DNA of 64,000 nt, from positions 992,001 through 1,056,000 of the forward strand of contig NZ_CP132938.1 in NCBI RefSeq assembly GCF_040358255.1. Reading direction: 5' to 3'. Below, piece by piece: positions 25,722-35,221 of this stretch. Under the pieces are notes generated by a model. It ran no database searches, was not told where the DNA came from, and was given only the letters and a program-made list of their open reading frames with translations. The number at the start of each line of letters is the position of its first letter. Position 1 is the stretch's first letter. The position numbers and the translations under genes were made by a program. The DNA comes from Tunturibacter gelidoferens. GTDB taxonomy: Bacteria; Acidobacteriota; Terriglobia; Terriglobales; Acidobacteriaceae.

Positions 25722-27266
25722 ATGAGCTTTGATCCAAGAGATAGAAAAAGACACATCGCAATCGTGGGAGCCGGACCTGGCGGACTCGCCACTGCGATGC
25801 TTCTTGCGCAGCGGGGCTTCCGGGTTCAAGTCTTCGAAAAGCAGGATGTCATCGGTGGCCGCAATGCAGAACTCCGCCTTGGCGAGTATAGCTTCGATCT
25901 GGGGCCGACGTTCCTGATGATGAAGTTTTTGCTCGATGAGCTCTTTGTTGAAGGAGGCCGCCGCTCGAGCGACTACCTGCAATTCCATCGGCTCGATCCG
26001 ATGTACTCGCTCAATTTCCCGGACAAGACAATGCTTGCGCGCTCTGACCCGGATGCTATGAAGGCGGAGATTGAAAAGCATTTCCCTAGCGAAAGCGCTG
26101 GCTTCGACCGCTTCCTGAGGCGCGAGAGTCTTCGGTTTGAAAAGCTCTATCCGTGTCTGCAGCAACCCTACGGAACTCTCGCCAGCCTGATCAGTCCCAC
26201 GCTGCTCGCAGCCGCCCCCCATATTGCCGCAGGACGTTCGCTGCACAACGTGCTCGCCGATTATTTTCGCTCAGAAGAGCTCCGCCTCGCGTTTACGTTC
26301 CAGTCGAAATATCTCGGGATGTCACCGTGGGATTGCCCTGGTCTCTTCACCATGATTCCGTACACGGAGCACGCCCATGGCGTGTATCACGTCATGGGTG
26401 GCCTTTGCCGAATTAGCCAGGCCTTTGCAGAGGTTGCCCGTGAAGAGGGCGCTGAGATTCACACCTCTACACCGGTCGCTCGAGTTCTACTTGATGGACG
26501 ACGCGCCTGCGGCGTCGAGCTTGCGAGCGGCGAAAAGATCTACTGTGACGACGTCGTACTCAACGCCGACTTCGGCCATGCCATGACCATGCTGTTCGAT
26601 GAGAAGGATCTTCGTCGCCACAAGCCATCGAACCTCCGCAAGCGAAAGTTCTCATGTTCGACTTTCATGATGTACCTCGGTCTCGATCGTGAATATGACG
26701 ATGTCGAGCACCACACGATCGTCTTCGCGAACAACTACAAAAAGAACATCGAAGACATTTCGCATGGTCGTTCGACCTCAGAAGACATGTCGATTTACAT
26801 TCGAAACTCGAGCAAGACGGACCCGTCCAGTGCGCCCGCGGGCCACTCCGCGCTATACATCCTCGCCCCGGTGGCAAACAACACCAGCGACATCAATTGG
26901 AAGGAATATAGCCGGCAATGTCGCGAGTACGTTCTCCGCATCCTGCGCAAACGTACGCCCTACGGCGATGTCACGCCGCACATTCGTGAGGAGATGATCC
27001 TCACTCCTGAGGACTGGGAGAAGCAGCACTCCGTCTTCCTGGGTGCCACCTTCAACATGGCACACAGCTGGGATCAGATGCTCTACCTGCGCCCTCACAA
27101 CAAGTTTGAAGAGTTCTCCAATTGTTACCTGGTAGGTGGAGGCACGCATCCCGGCAGCGGACTGCCCACCATCTTTGAGTCGGCACGTATCTCTGCCAAT
27201 CTGATCTGCGAGCAATATGAGGTCCCATATCCCGTTGCGAAGCCGCTGGAGCCGGCACTAGTATGA
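25722..27266 (+). CDS. crtN: Carotenoid desaturase, CrtN type (C30)
   Basis: 514 residues. N-terminal dinucleotide-binding motif HIAIVGAGPGGLATAMLLAQRG and EKQDVIGGRN; C-terminal phytoene-desaturase signature YLVGGGTHPGSGLPTIFESAR. This is the CrtI/CrtN family, FAD-dependent enzymes that introduce conjugated double bonds. Because the four downstream genes match the staphyloxanthin pathway, the likely job is desaturation of dehydrosqualene or squalene to diaponeurosporene/diapolycopene at the membrane. It is first in the operon; its TGA overlaps the next ATG. Confidence 0.85.
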   Translation: MSFDPRDRKRHIAIVGAGPGGLATAMLLAQRGFRVQVFEKQDVIGGRNAELRLGEYSFDLGPTFLMMKFLLDELFVEGGRRSSDYLQFHRLDPMYSLNFPDKTMLARSDPDAMKAEIEKHFPSESAGFDRFLRRESLRFEKLYPCLQQPYGTLASLISPTLLAAAPHIAAGRSLHNVLADYFRSEELRLAFTFQSKYLGMSPWDCPGLFTMIPYTEHAHGVYHVMGGLCRISQAFAEVAREEGAEIHTSTPVARVLLDGRRACGVELASGEKIYCDDVVLNADFGHAMTMLFDEKDLRRHKPSNLRKRKFSCSTFMMYLGLDREYDDVEHHTIVFANNYKKNIEDISHGRSTSEDMSIYIRNSSKTDPSSAPAGHSALYILAPVANNTSDINWKEYSRQCREYVLRILRKRTPYGDVTPHIREEMILTPEDWEKQHSVFLGATFNMAHSWDQMLYLRPHNKFEEFSNCYLVGGGTHPGSGLPTIFESARISANLICEQYEVPYPVAKPLEPALV

Positions 27267-29131
27267 CCTCTGCTACCTCAGATCGGATTCTTGCCCGAGC
27301 CCGTGCTGCGCAACCCGCGTGGGCCGCACTGACGGTCTCACGCCGGTGCGCCATTCTGGGAAACTTGCGCCACGAGATCGCCCTTCAGTGCGAATCAATC
27401 GCCGATACCATCGCGCGCGAGACTTCGAAACCACTGCTGGACGCTCTCTCCGGCGACGTGTTCGTCACTCTGGAGCATCTTCGCTACTACGAGTCCTATG
27501 CCGCGCGTATATTGCGTCCGCGCCGCATCGGTAAGTCGTTTTTCTTGTTTCATGGTGCTCGCTTCGAGACATCCTTCGAGCCGCATGGTGTGGCCATGAT
27601 ATTCGGCCCGTCGAATTATCCTCTCCAGCTATCGGTAATTCCTCTCATCACTGCGCTCGCTGCGGGCAATGCAGTGGTGCTCAAGTGTTCCGAGCGCACA
27701 CCCAAAACAGCAACTGTGATCGCGAGGCTCTGCGCAAAGGCGAATCTTCCAGTCAACCTTGTGCAGGTGTTATACGACGGCCCTAAACAATCCGCAGCCC
27801 TCATTGATGCTCGCCCTGACTTCATCTTCTTCACCGGAAGCAGCCGTCACGGGCAGCAGGTCGCAGAACGCGCTGCGAAGCACCTCATCCCCACGGTCCT
27901 TGAGCTGGGGGGAAAGGATGCAAGCCTCGTCTTTGCGGATTGCCATTTAGACCGAGCTGTTGAAGGGATCACTTACGGCGCCTTTTCCAATGCGGGACGC
28001 GTGTGCGTTGCAGTCAAACGTGTCTATGTTGAAGCGTCCATCCATGACGAGTTTCTTGCCCGCCTAAAGCATCGCATCTCGATGCTTCGCGTTAATACTG
28101 ATCCAGACGCAGACTTCTTCCCGCTGACTGAGGATGCGCAATCTGATGTTCGTGCCCAGGTCGAAGACGCACTCTCCTGCGGAGCCACGCTGCACTGGCC
28201 GCAAGATCGTGCCACGGCCGCATATGAGCCGACGCTCCTCACTGACGTTCCCGCCGAGGCCCGCATCCTTACCGAAGAATCCTTCGGCCCCGTGCTCTGT
28301 GTGGCTTCTTTCCGAGACGAGGCCAAAGCCATTGCACTTGCTAACGCGAGCCCCTTCGCGCTCAGCAGCAGCATCTGGACTCACAATCAAGCGCGTGCCC
28401 GTCGCGTCGCTGCCCAGCTCTCTGCCGGAAGCTGCAGCATCAATGACGTCATCCGTAACATTGCAAATCCTCATGCTGCATTTGGTGGAAATCGTCTGAG
28501 CGGGTACGGCCGCTATCATGGCCCCGAAGGTCTGCGCTCTTTCTCGCGCATGAGGACCATCATGGTCGCCAGCGATCGCCGCACTCGCGAAATCAACTGG
28601 TTCCCATTCAATAGCCGCACTAGGCACCAACTTGCCAGCTTGATCAGATTCCGACACGGAGCGACCGGTCTCCTGGGACGCCTCAGCCACCTGCTCCTGC
28701 CTCTCCTGGTCAGTGCGGTACTTCCTCTCACCCTCGCTGCGCAGTCCAAAACGGAGACGCATCTCACCATTGACGTCCATCTCACGCAGCAGGCACAAGG
28801 CGAGTTAGCCTATCTCGTCTTTGCTTCACCCTCCGGATTTCCTGATGACCGCGATAAGGCACTCCGTCACGGATTTCTTCCCATCCCCTCTAACGCCCAG
28901 CATCTCCGCATTGATACCGATCTCCCACCGGGCATCTATGCTGTCACCGTTTACGAAGACCTCAACAGCAACCACAAGCTCGATCACAACCTCATCGGCC
29001 TCCCGCGCGAGCCGGTCGGCGTCTCGAACAACCCACCTGCGCGTTTTGGTCCTCCGCACTTCGATGAGTGTTCATTCCACCTTGGAGACACTGCTCAAAC
29101 CATCACTATCACCTTGGTACACGCATCATGA
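27263..29131 (+). CDS. Aldehyde dehydrogenase fused to DUF2141 domain
   Basis: 622 residues in one frame. Residues 1-435 are an NAD(P)-dependent aldehyde dehydrogenase (FGPSNYPLQLSVIPL, FTGSSRHGQQV, catalytic Glu in LELGGKD, catalytic Cys in NAGRVCVAVKRVYV, and EESFGPVL). After a basic linker comes a hydrophobic segment like a signal anchor (LLLPLLVSAVLPLTLAAQ, about 471-488), then a DUF2141 domain (GIYAVTVYEDLNSNHKLDHN, GVSNNPPARFGPP). No internal ATG/GTG start fits a separate second gene. In the pathway it should oxidise the terminal aldehyde (diaponeurosporenal) to the acid. Topology would put DUF2141 outside the membrane. Confidence 0.88.
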   Translation: MTSATSDRILARARAAQPAWAALTVSRRCAILGNLRHEIALQCESIADTIARETSKPLLDALSGDVFVTLEHLRYYESYAARILRPRRIGKSFFLFHGARFETSFEPHGVAMIFGPSNYPLQLSVIPLITALAAGNAVVLKCSERTPKTATVIARLCAKANLPVNLVQVLYDGPKQSAALIDARPDFIFFTGSSRHGQQVAERAAKHLIPTVLELGGKDASLVFADCHLDRAVEGITYGAFSNAGRVCVAVKRVYVEASIHDEFLARLKHRISMLRVNTDPDADFFPLTEDAQSDVRAQVEDALSCGATLHWPQDRATAAYEPTLLTDVPAEARILTEESFGPVLCVASFRDEAKAIALANASPFALSSSIWTHNQARARRVAAQLSAGSCSINDVIRNIANPHAAFGGNRLSGYGRYHGPEGLRSFSRMRTIMVASDRRTREINWFPFNSRTRHQLASLIRFRHGATGLLGRLSHLLLPLLVSAVLPLTLAAQSKTETHLTIDVHLTQQAQGELAYLVFASPSGFPDDRDKALRHGFLPIPSNAQHLRIDTDLPPGIYAVTVYEDLNSNHKLDHNLIGLPREPVGVSNNPPARFGPPHFDECSFHLGDTAQTITITLVHAS

Positions 29132-30645
29132 CAGCTACTGAAAGAAACAAACGTGTCATCGTCATCGGAGCTGGGCTTGGCGGCATGTCCGCTGCCATCA
29201 TGCTCGCTCGCAGAGGCTTCCAGGTCACCATCCTTGAGAAGAACGCGCAGGTAGGTGGCAAGCTCAATCAATTGCAAACCAAAGGATTCAGCTTCGATCT
29301 CGGACCCTCGATCTTCACACTTCCTGAGATCTTTCGTCCCATCTTCGAAGGTGACGGCAAGCGACTTGAAGACTATATAACCCTGCAGCGCGTCGATCCG
29401 CAGTGGCGCAATTTCTTTGAAGACGGAGTCGTCGTCGACCTCTGGGAAGATCCCGAAAGAATGCGCACGGAGCTCGAGCGCTTCGGTCCGCAGGTCTTCG
29501 GCGAGTACAAGGACTTCCTCAATTACTCACGCCGCCAATACGAAATCCTTGAACGTGGCTATCTCCGCCATGGTCTCGATACGCTTGTACAATTCTTCCG
29601 CTTTTATGGATGGAAGGAGGCCCGCGACCTCGACTATCTGCACTCGATGTCCGGCAGCATCTATAAGCGTCTGAGCAATCGTTATCTTCGCGATATCTTC
29701 GAATACTTCATCAAGTATGTCGGCTCCAGCGCACTCGACTCGCCCGCTTTCATGAACCTCATGCCGACCATCCAGATGGATTTCGGCCTCTGGTATGTTG
29801 CTGGCGGTCTGTATCAGCTGGGCCACGCATTCCGCAGACGTCTTGAAGAGACCGGCGTTACGCTGTGTCTCGAGCATGAGGTTCAGCGCATCGACTACTC
29901 CGGCAGCACCGCCACTGGCGTGCAAGTCCGCAACTCTCATGGAGATTTTCGCATCTTGCCCGCCGATTACGTCGTCTCCAACATGGAAGTTATCCCCGCA
30001 ATGCAGCGGTTGCTGCATTCGCCCGCTTCCACCATGAAGAAGCTGCGTCGCTTCGAACCATCCTGCTCCGGTATCATTCTGCACCTCGGACTGGATCGGG
30101 TCTATCCGCAACTCGCACATCACAACTTCTTCTATTCCGCTAATCTGCACGAGCACTTCCGCCGCGTCTTTCGTGACAAGAACCTGCCGGACGACCCAAC
30201 CATCTATGTCGTCGCCCCTACCCGCACCGATCCATCGCAGGCACCACCCGGCTGCGACAACATTAAGATCCTGCCGCACATTCCATCAATCAATGACCGT
30301 AATTCCTACACACGCGAAGATTACGTTGCGCTGAAAGAACTCTGCCTCGACAAGCTTGAGCGTATGGGCCTCAACGATCTGCGGCAACACATCGTCGTTG
30401 AGGACTTCTGGACTCCATTTGACATCGAGACTCGGTACGCCTCCAATCGAGGCTCCATCTATGGCGTAGTCTGCGATCGCCGCAGTAACTTCGCTTTCAA
30501 AGCGCCTAAGCAAAGCCCTCAGTTCCACAATCTGTTCTTCGTTGGCGGCAGCGTCAATCCCGGAGCGGGCATGCCCATGGTCACGCTGGGTGGCCAACAC
30601 GTCGCTCGGATGATTATCGAGCAAGCCGCCAAAGGAAAGCCATGA
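29128..30645 (+). CDS. crtP: Diaponeurosporene oxidase, CrtP type
   Basis: 505 residues. Same family as crtN but much closer to staphylococcal CrtP: VIVIGAGLGGMSAAIMLARRG, GFSFDLGPSIFTLPEIF, ERGYLRHGLDTL, YFIKYVGSSALDSPA, PQLAHHNFFYS, LPDDPTIYVV, and FVGGSVNPGAGMPMVTLGGQ. CrtP oxidises the terminal methyl group of diaponeurosporene to an aldehyde. ATG 29128 overlaps the ALDH stop (ATGA), fitting sequential action with that enzyme; a longer frame from 29068 is not used. Confidence 0.87.
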   Translation: MTATERNKRVIVIGAGLGGMSAAIMLARRGFQVTILEKNAQVGGKLNQLQTKGFSFDLGPSIFTLPEIFRPIFEGDGKRLEDYITLQRVDPQWRNFFEDGVVVDLWEDPERMRTELERFGPQVFGEYKDFLNYSRRQYEILERGYLRHGLDTLVQFFRFYGWKEARDLDYLHSMSGSIYKRLSNRYLRDIFEYFIKYVGSSALDSPAFMNLMPTIQMDFGLWYVAGGLYQLGHAFRRRLEETGVTLCLEHEVQRIDYSGSTATGVQVRNSHGDFRILPADYVVSNMEVIPAMQRLLHSPASTMKKLRRFEPSCSGIILHLGLDRVYPQLAHHNFFYSANLHEHFRRVFRDKNLPDDPTIYVVAPTRTDPSQAPPGCDNIKILPHIPSINDRNSYTREDYVALKELCLDKLERMGLNDLRQHIVVEDFWTPFDIETRYASNRGSIYGVVCDRRSNFAFKAPKQSPQFHNLFFVGGSVNPGAGMPMVTLGGQHVARMIIEQAAKGKP

Positions 30646-31715
30646 TCATTCCAGCCCTCCTCGGCGCTGTCGGACTTCCCGCCGGCTTCCTGCTCATCCG
30701 GCGCGTTCCTACATGCCCTTCCGCTCAGTCTCACGATGCGACCAGTCTTTCTATCGTCATTCCAGCACGTAACGAGGAAGACAACCTTCCTCGCCTTCTG
30801 CGATCGATCGCTGCATCCGTAGCACAGCCGGCAGAAATTCTTGTCGTTGACGATGCCTCTACGGATAAGACTGCACCTATTGCACGAAGTCTTGGCGCGA
30901 CCGTTATCACTTCAGCTCCGCTACCCGACGGTTGGACTGGCAAGGCGTGGGCGTGTCATCAGGGAGCCCAGCGTGCCATCGGCAATCATCTGCTTTTTCT
31001 GGACGCGGACACATTCTTTGTCGACGGAGGCCTGGACCGTCTCGTTGTTCGCTGGCTCCGCGAACGTGATCCAAGACTGGTCCTATCGTTGCTGCCTTAC
31101 CATGCCATGAGCGCCACATACGAGCAGTTATCGCTCTTTTTTAATGTCCTCATGGCTGGGGGAGCCGGTGGGTTCGGTTTAGTCTCTGAGCCGCGACTCT
31201 TTGGCCAGTCGCTCCTCATCTCCAAAGAAACCTACTTCGCTGTTGGCGGTCACGCTGCTGTTCGCGGCTTCGTCCTGGAGAATCTCAATCTAGCCGACCT
31301 TATCGGCGCCTCAGGGACGCGCATCCTCTGTCTGGGTGGACGCGGCACTCTTCATATGCGTATGTTTCCGGAAGGTCTCGGCCAGATGTCGGATAGCTGG
31401 ACAAAAGCTTTTATCCACGGAGCCGCAGTCTCGGACAGCCTTGTTCTTGCGTCAGCCGTGATGTGGATCTCCGCTCTCTGGTCTACCGCGATACTCCTGA
31501 TCGTTCCGCGTGACTATGGCCGCCTCGGCGTGGCCGTCGTTTACCTGCTGCTCAGCCTGCAACTTGTCTGGCTCGCACGTCAGCTTGGCAGCTACCGTTT
31601 CCTCACCTGCCTGCTGTATCCGCTGCCGCTCGCATACTACTGCGCTGTATTCGGCCGTTCCGCCGCGCGCCGCGCTCTCCGCCGCAAGACTGTCTGGCGA
31701 GGGCGCGAAGTATGA
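30642..31715 (+). CDS. crtQ: Diaponeurosporenoate glycosyltransferase, CrtQ type
   Basis: 357 residues. GT2 family: LSIVIPARNEEDNLPRLL, EILVVDDASTDKTA, GKAWACHQGAQRA and the FLDADTFF (DxD) site, then three to four C-terminal membrane helices (VAVVYLLLSLQLVWLA). This matches CrtQ, which esterifies glucose to the carotenoid acid at the membrane. Start and stop both overlap neighbours by ATGA. Confidence 0.85.
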   Translation: MIIPALLGAVGLPAGFLLIRRVPTCPSAQSHDATSLSIVIPARNEEDNLPRLLRSIAASVAQPAEILVVDDASTDKTAPIARSLGATVITSAPLPDGWTGKAWACHQGAQRAIGNHLLFLDADTFFVDGGLDRLVVRWLRERDPRLVLSLLPYHAMSATYEQLSLFFNVLMAGGAGGFGLVSEPRLFGQSLLISKETYFAVGGHAAVRGFVLENLNLADLIGASGTRILCLGGRGTLHMRMFPEGLGQMSDSWTKAFIHGAAVSDSLVLASAVMWISALWSTAILLIVPRDYGRLGVAVVYLLLSLQLVWLARQLGSYRFLTCLLYPLPLAYYCAVFGRSAARRALRRKTVWRGREV

Positions 31716-32191
31716 TCGCGCTGGTGTGGACGGCGAACGTCCTCGGCTGGCCCATCCTTCACATCGCCATCGGCTTCATCTCTCTCCGCGTCCCGCCCCA
31801 AGTCTTCGTACGCGACACATGGCTCACCGCCCCGCGCTCTTGGGAACAAGATGGGCATGTGTATCGGGATTGGCTCGCCATTCGAAAATGGAAATACCTG
31901 CTCCCTGATGGTGCACCTTGGCTTGGAGGATTCGCTAAGAAAAAACTCCTCAGCCGCAATCCCACTTGCATTGCTCGATTTCTCATCGAGACACGCCGAG
32001 CCGAAATCGCGCACTGGTTCATGCTAGGCTGCCTACCCATTTTCTTTATCTGGAATCCGCCATGGGCGCGCTGGGTGATGGCCTTCTACGCCCTCGCGGC
32101 GAACCTGCCCTGCATACTTGCGCAGCGCTATAACCGATTGGTATTTAACCGCATCGCTCGCTCTCGATGCCGCACTTTCGTCCGACTATGA
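31712..32191 (+). CDS. crtO: Glycosyl-diaponeurosporenoate acyltransferase, CrtO type
   Basis: 159 residues, the usual size for CrtO of staphyloxanthin synthesis. N-terminal helix WTANVLGWPILHIAIGF, a middle loop with RDWLAIRKWKYLLPDG, RRAEIAHW, and two helices near the C-terminus, with NLPCILAQRYNRL before the end. It would put a fatty acyl chain on the sugar, giving a membrane-anchored xanthophyll. Translation is coupled to crtQ and to the next gene. Confidence 0.85.
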   Translation: MIALVWTANVLGWPILHIAIGFISLRVPPQVFVRDTWLTAPRSWEQDGHVYRDWLAIRKWKYLLPDGAPWLGGFAKKKLLSRNPTCIARFLIETRRAEIAHWFMLGCLPIFFIWNPPWARWVMAFYALAANLPCILAQRYNRLVFNRIARSRCRTFVRL

Positions 32192-32511
32192 ACCCACCTG
32201 CACAGAAAATCAATCCAGGGTCTCGCAGGCGACGCTACCTGATCCATCTGTGCTGCACGTACGATGAAGGCAGTCATGCCTGCCGCTATGCCGCTCGCAT
32301 CCAACTCTGGAAAGCCCGCAGCAGCGTTCACGCGAAGACCCAAGAGCGTGTCTTCACAGACGAATATGAACTCATTGAAAGCATTAATCCCCTGCTCCCT
32401 CAGGGCTCCGATGTCCGTAACGTCATCAGCCACATTGAAAATCCAGATGGCTTTCTTTATCTTCTCAATCTCAGTTCCGAGGAAGCGAACAGTCTGGGAT
32501 GGCGGGAATAA
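32188..32511 (+). CDS. Small protein coupled to crtO, unknown
   Basis: 107 residues, soluble, basic start (KINPGSRRRRYLIHLCC) and a more acidic second half (ERVFTDEYELIESINPLL, VISHIENPDGFLYLLNLSSE). ATG 32188 overlaps the crtO TGA in the same ATGA pattern as every other junction of this operon, which strongly suggests a real gene. No signal peptide or helix for the membrane. I do not recognise it; it could be an assembly or regulatory partner of the carotenoid enzymes. Confidence 0.65.
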   Translation: MNPPAQKINPGSRRRRYLIHLCCTYDEGSHACRYAARIQLWKARSSVHAKTQERVFTDEYELIESINPLLPQGSDVRNVISHIENPDGFLYLLNLSSEEANSLGWRE

Positions 32512-32920
32512 ATCGAGATTGTCTGATTATAGAGTTTGAGGATGAACAGAAAATCATGTTCGGTGAAAACGCTCAAGGAGTACTAACCCTTCGATGTATT
32601 CATCGAAGACTCGTCTGCAACGGTAAGCCGCCTTGTCTCTACTGATCGCTAGTGAAGCGAAAGCTCACTCGGCGTAACTGGCCGTAGCGCTCATTGAGTC
32701 TTGTGCCGAAAGCCTTGTGAGTTCCTGATCGATTGCGAGCCGTCCGGAACTGTCTGGTTCGGGCTAGTGCGAATGGCCAGTTGTAGCAGTGCACGAAAAA
32801 GGTGTTTTGAGGCAAGTTAGACTCTGCAGACACACGCACTAGCGTCGATGAGATTGTGAGCACTCTGCCGAGAGACTAATCAATGGCGGCGTTACGTTGC
32901 ATTCGTTGGCGACATAAGAG
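32512..32920. other. Intergenic region between carotenoid operon and IS element
   Basis: No supported gene, clear terminator or repeat. A short minus-strand open frame (32639-32863) lacks protein-like features. The region probably holds the operon 3' end and the insertion site. Confidence 0.5.
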
Positions 32921-34229
32921 TGTCAGGGGTAGCGGAACGATTGTATCCAGGGGCAAACTCAGACCGCTCGCCGTGCGGCTCTAAAGCGAAGCTCTTCCAC
33001 ATTGAGTTCTCCGATCGCCATATCTCGAAAGACTCTGTAGACCCCTGGTGTAATTAACTCGAACCCCAGCTCTTCGAAGCGGAAGACCTCGCTGATGAAG
33101 ATTCTGTTTTTGTGCCAGATGATGTCGCCGCTGTTGTTCACCCGTCGCAAAAGTAGCCCCTTCGGGTACGTGAACTCCGGCAATTTGCGTCGCAGTCGAA
33201 CGGAGCTGGGGTGGTAGAGACTGGTTGGGACTTGGTTGTCCAGGCCCTCATGTGGGCGCTCGTTATTGAACACGTAGCGGAAGGTTATCGAAGCGGCTCT
33301 GCTGTGCGCGAAGGGATGCCGCAGGAGGTTTAGTTGTGTCTTCCTTTAGCGTTCGATGCATCCGCTCGTGGCGACCGTTTTGCTGCGGTCGGCCCGCTTG
33401 AATGCGCTCATGCACGATCCCGAGCTTCATCCAGCCGAGCGACAGCTTCGACAGCCCTAACAGTCCTGTTCCTGCAAACGGTGCGCCGTTGTCTGTTCTG
33501 ATCCGTGCTGGCACCCCGTATTCCCGCATGGCCGCTTCGCAGATTGCTCGGACCTGGCTGAGGTCCATACGCGAGACGATCTGGCAACGAATCAAATAAC
33601 GGCTATGCGCGTCAGTGATGGTGAATGGATCGCAGCGCTTTCCGTCGCCGGTGGCGAAGTAGCCTTTGAAATCCATGCACCAAAGCTGATTTGGACCAGT
33701 GACCAGAGAGAACGGCTCAGAGCATGGCGTGGTGCGTTTCCGCTTCTTCTGCGGACTGGTCAAGCCAGCACGGCTCAAGATATTACCGAACGTACTAGCT
33801 GCCGGCCACGCTACGTCTGGTTGCAGCATCTCCAACCTCGCTTTGAGCTTGCGCGCGCCCCAGGACGGATGCTTGGCCCGAAGCACGAGGATGGTGTTCT
33901 CGATCGGCTCAAGCGTCGCGTGGGAGCAACTATGCGGGCGGCGGCTGCGATCCACGAGTCCTTCTGGCCTCGTCTCGTTGTAGCGGTTGATCCAGCGATA
34001 GGCCGTTGGACGCGAGATTCCGTACGCGCGACATAGGTCCGCTACCGACATCTCTTCCTTCTGATAACTCGACAAAAACTGCAAACGTTGATCCAAGATT
34101 CGACTCTCTTTCCAGGGCATACAACATCGTCGTGCGTGCCCAAATACCGAGCATCAGTAGCCGTCGCGCTCCGCTGTAAACCATGTCTCCGGTCTGTTTT
34201 GTAACGGAACTGCTATACCCGCTACGACG
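32921..34229 (-). mobile_element. IS481-family insertion sequence
   Basis: About 1.3 kb, the right size for IS481. The left end TGTCAGGGGTAGCGGAACG (32921) resembles, imperfectly, the inverted right end (GTAGCGGGTATAGCAGTTCC read from about 34229 inwards). A further IS481-type word, TGTAAACCATGTCTCCGGTC, lies at about 34178 inside that end. Target-site duplication was not found, so the exact borders are uncertain. Confidence 0.6.
32959..34120 (-). pseudogene. IS481 transposase, frameshifted
   Basis: The reading frame from ATG 34120 gives an HTH domain (MSVADLCRAYGISRPTAYRW) and an integrase core with the acidic residues in LWCMDFKGYF, RTDNGAPFA and GRHERMHRTLKE. It stops after QSRFDNLPLRVQ at 33263. 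The expected continuation (FRYVFNNERPHEGL...) is in another frame to 32959. An extra C in GATAACCTTCCGC (near 33285) explains the break. Ribosomal frameshifting is conceivable, but this family normally has one uninterrupted gene. Confidence 0.88.
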
Positions 34230-34288
34230 AACTGAACAATGAGACTCGTATACTTGGCGCGGAGTAATCGCGTGAAGGATATGAATCG

Positions 34289-34834
34289 ATGAAGCTGATC
34301 TTCCTCTATGGTTTGCCCGCCACAGGAAAGTTGAGCGTCGCGCAGGAACTGGCAGCGATGACCGGCTACAGACTCTTCCACAACCATCTCACAGTCGATA
34401 TGCTTCTGTCGGTCTTCGACTTCGGTTCGCCAGCCTTCGTCGCTCTTCGGGAAGAGATCTGGCTATCGGTCTTCGATCAAGCCGGCCTTAGCCAGCTGTC
34501 AGCCCTCATCTTTACCTTCGCGCCCGAACCGACGGTGCGGCCCGGCTTTCTTCAGAAGGTGCTGACTACGGTCGCCAAGAGAGGCGGTGAAGTTGACCTC
34601 GTCGAACTCGTCTGCCCGTTGAACGAGTTGAAGCGACGCCTGAATAGCCCATCGCGGCTTCAATATCGCAAACTGACTTCCGCCACAGTATTCGATCAAA
34701 TTCACGCAACCGGGGGATTCGACGGATCTTCCCTGCCGAAGCCTCGTCTCTCGATCGATACAAGTCTCTGCACCGCCGCACAGGCAGCAGCTAAGATTGC
34801 CGAGGTACTCGGACTCGATCTGTCGCTGACCTAA
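34289..34834 (+). CDS. P-loop kinase-like protein (shikimate kinase-like fold)
   Basis: 181 residues. The Walker A motif GLPATGKLS is at residues 8-16, followed by FHNHLTVDMLLSVFDFG; the remainder has the size of small-molecule or nucleotide kinases of the AAA_33/CPT-like group. Related genes are annotated as AAA ATPases or phosphotransferases acting on small molecules, including drugs. Substrate unknown. It stands alone, 60 bp from the IS end, so could have come in with accessory DNA. Confidence 0.78.
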   Translation: MKLIFLYGLPATGKLSVAQELAAMTGYRLFHNHLTVDMLLSVFDFGSPAFVALREEIWLSVFDQAGLSQLSALIFTFAPEPTVRPGFLQKVLTTVAKRGGEVDLVELVCPLNELKRRLNSPSRLQYRKLTSATVFDQIHATGGFDGSSLPKPRLSIDTSLCTAAQAAAKIAEVLGLDLSLT

Positions 34835-34873
34835 CTTCGTTCACGTGCCGAGGGGATGTCACTTTGAGAGGTC

Positions 34874-35071
34874 TTATCGTAGCGCATGGTGGAAGCCGAG
34901 CGGACCAAGCAGGCCAAACGTCTGCAGAAGCCATACGATCACTGCGATGATCACCACCACTCGGATGATTTGTTTGATGGTTCCATCCATCGGGATCAAC
35001 CCGATCAAGTAAAGCAGAAGGCCAACCACGATCAGAGTGACGATGACGCTAATAAGCGCGGGAGTGAGCAT
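34874..35071 (-). CDS. Small two-helix membrane protein, Thivi_2564 family
   Basis: 65 residues, almost entirely membrane: ALISVIVTLIVVGLLLYLIGLI, the connecting loop PMDGTIKQ, then IIRVVVIIAVIVWLLQTFGLL. The pattern of two helices joined by P-x-D-x-x-x-K matches the Thivi_2564 family of small membrane proteins. Function unknown. Confidence 0.8.
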   Translation of the reverse strand: MLTPALISVIVTLIVVGLLLYLIGLIPMDGTIKQIIRVVVIIAVIVWLLQTFGLLGPLGFHHALR

Positions 35072-35221
35072 AAGGATTTCTTCCTCTTTCTACAGAGCTG
35101 GTTAGTGTGATGCGGAAGTGCTCTGTTTTGAGGAGGCGATGGTCAAAAAAATGTATTCGGCTTCGTTGCAGTATCCGACGATTGCTGAGACTTAGCGGCG
35201 AATCTCTCCTGGTAGACGGCT

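Noticed and set aside
32639..32863. Minus-strand 74-codon open frame
   Set aside because: No RBS, no domain, unlike neighbours in codon use.
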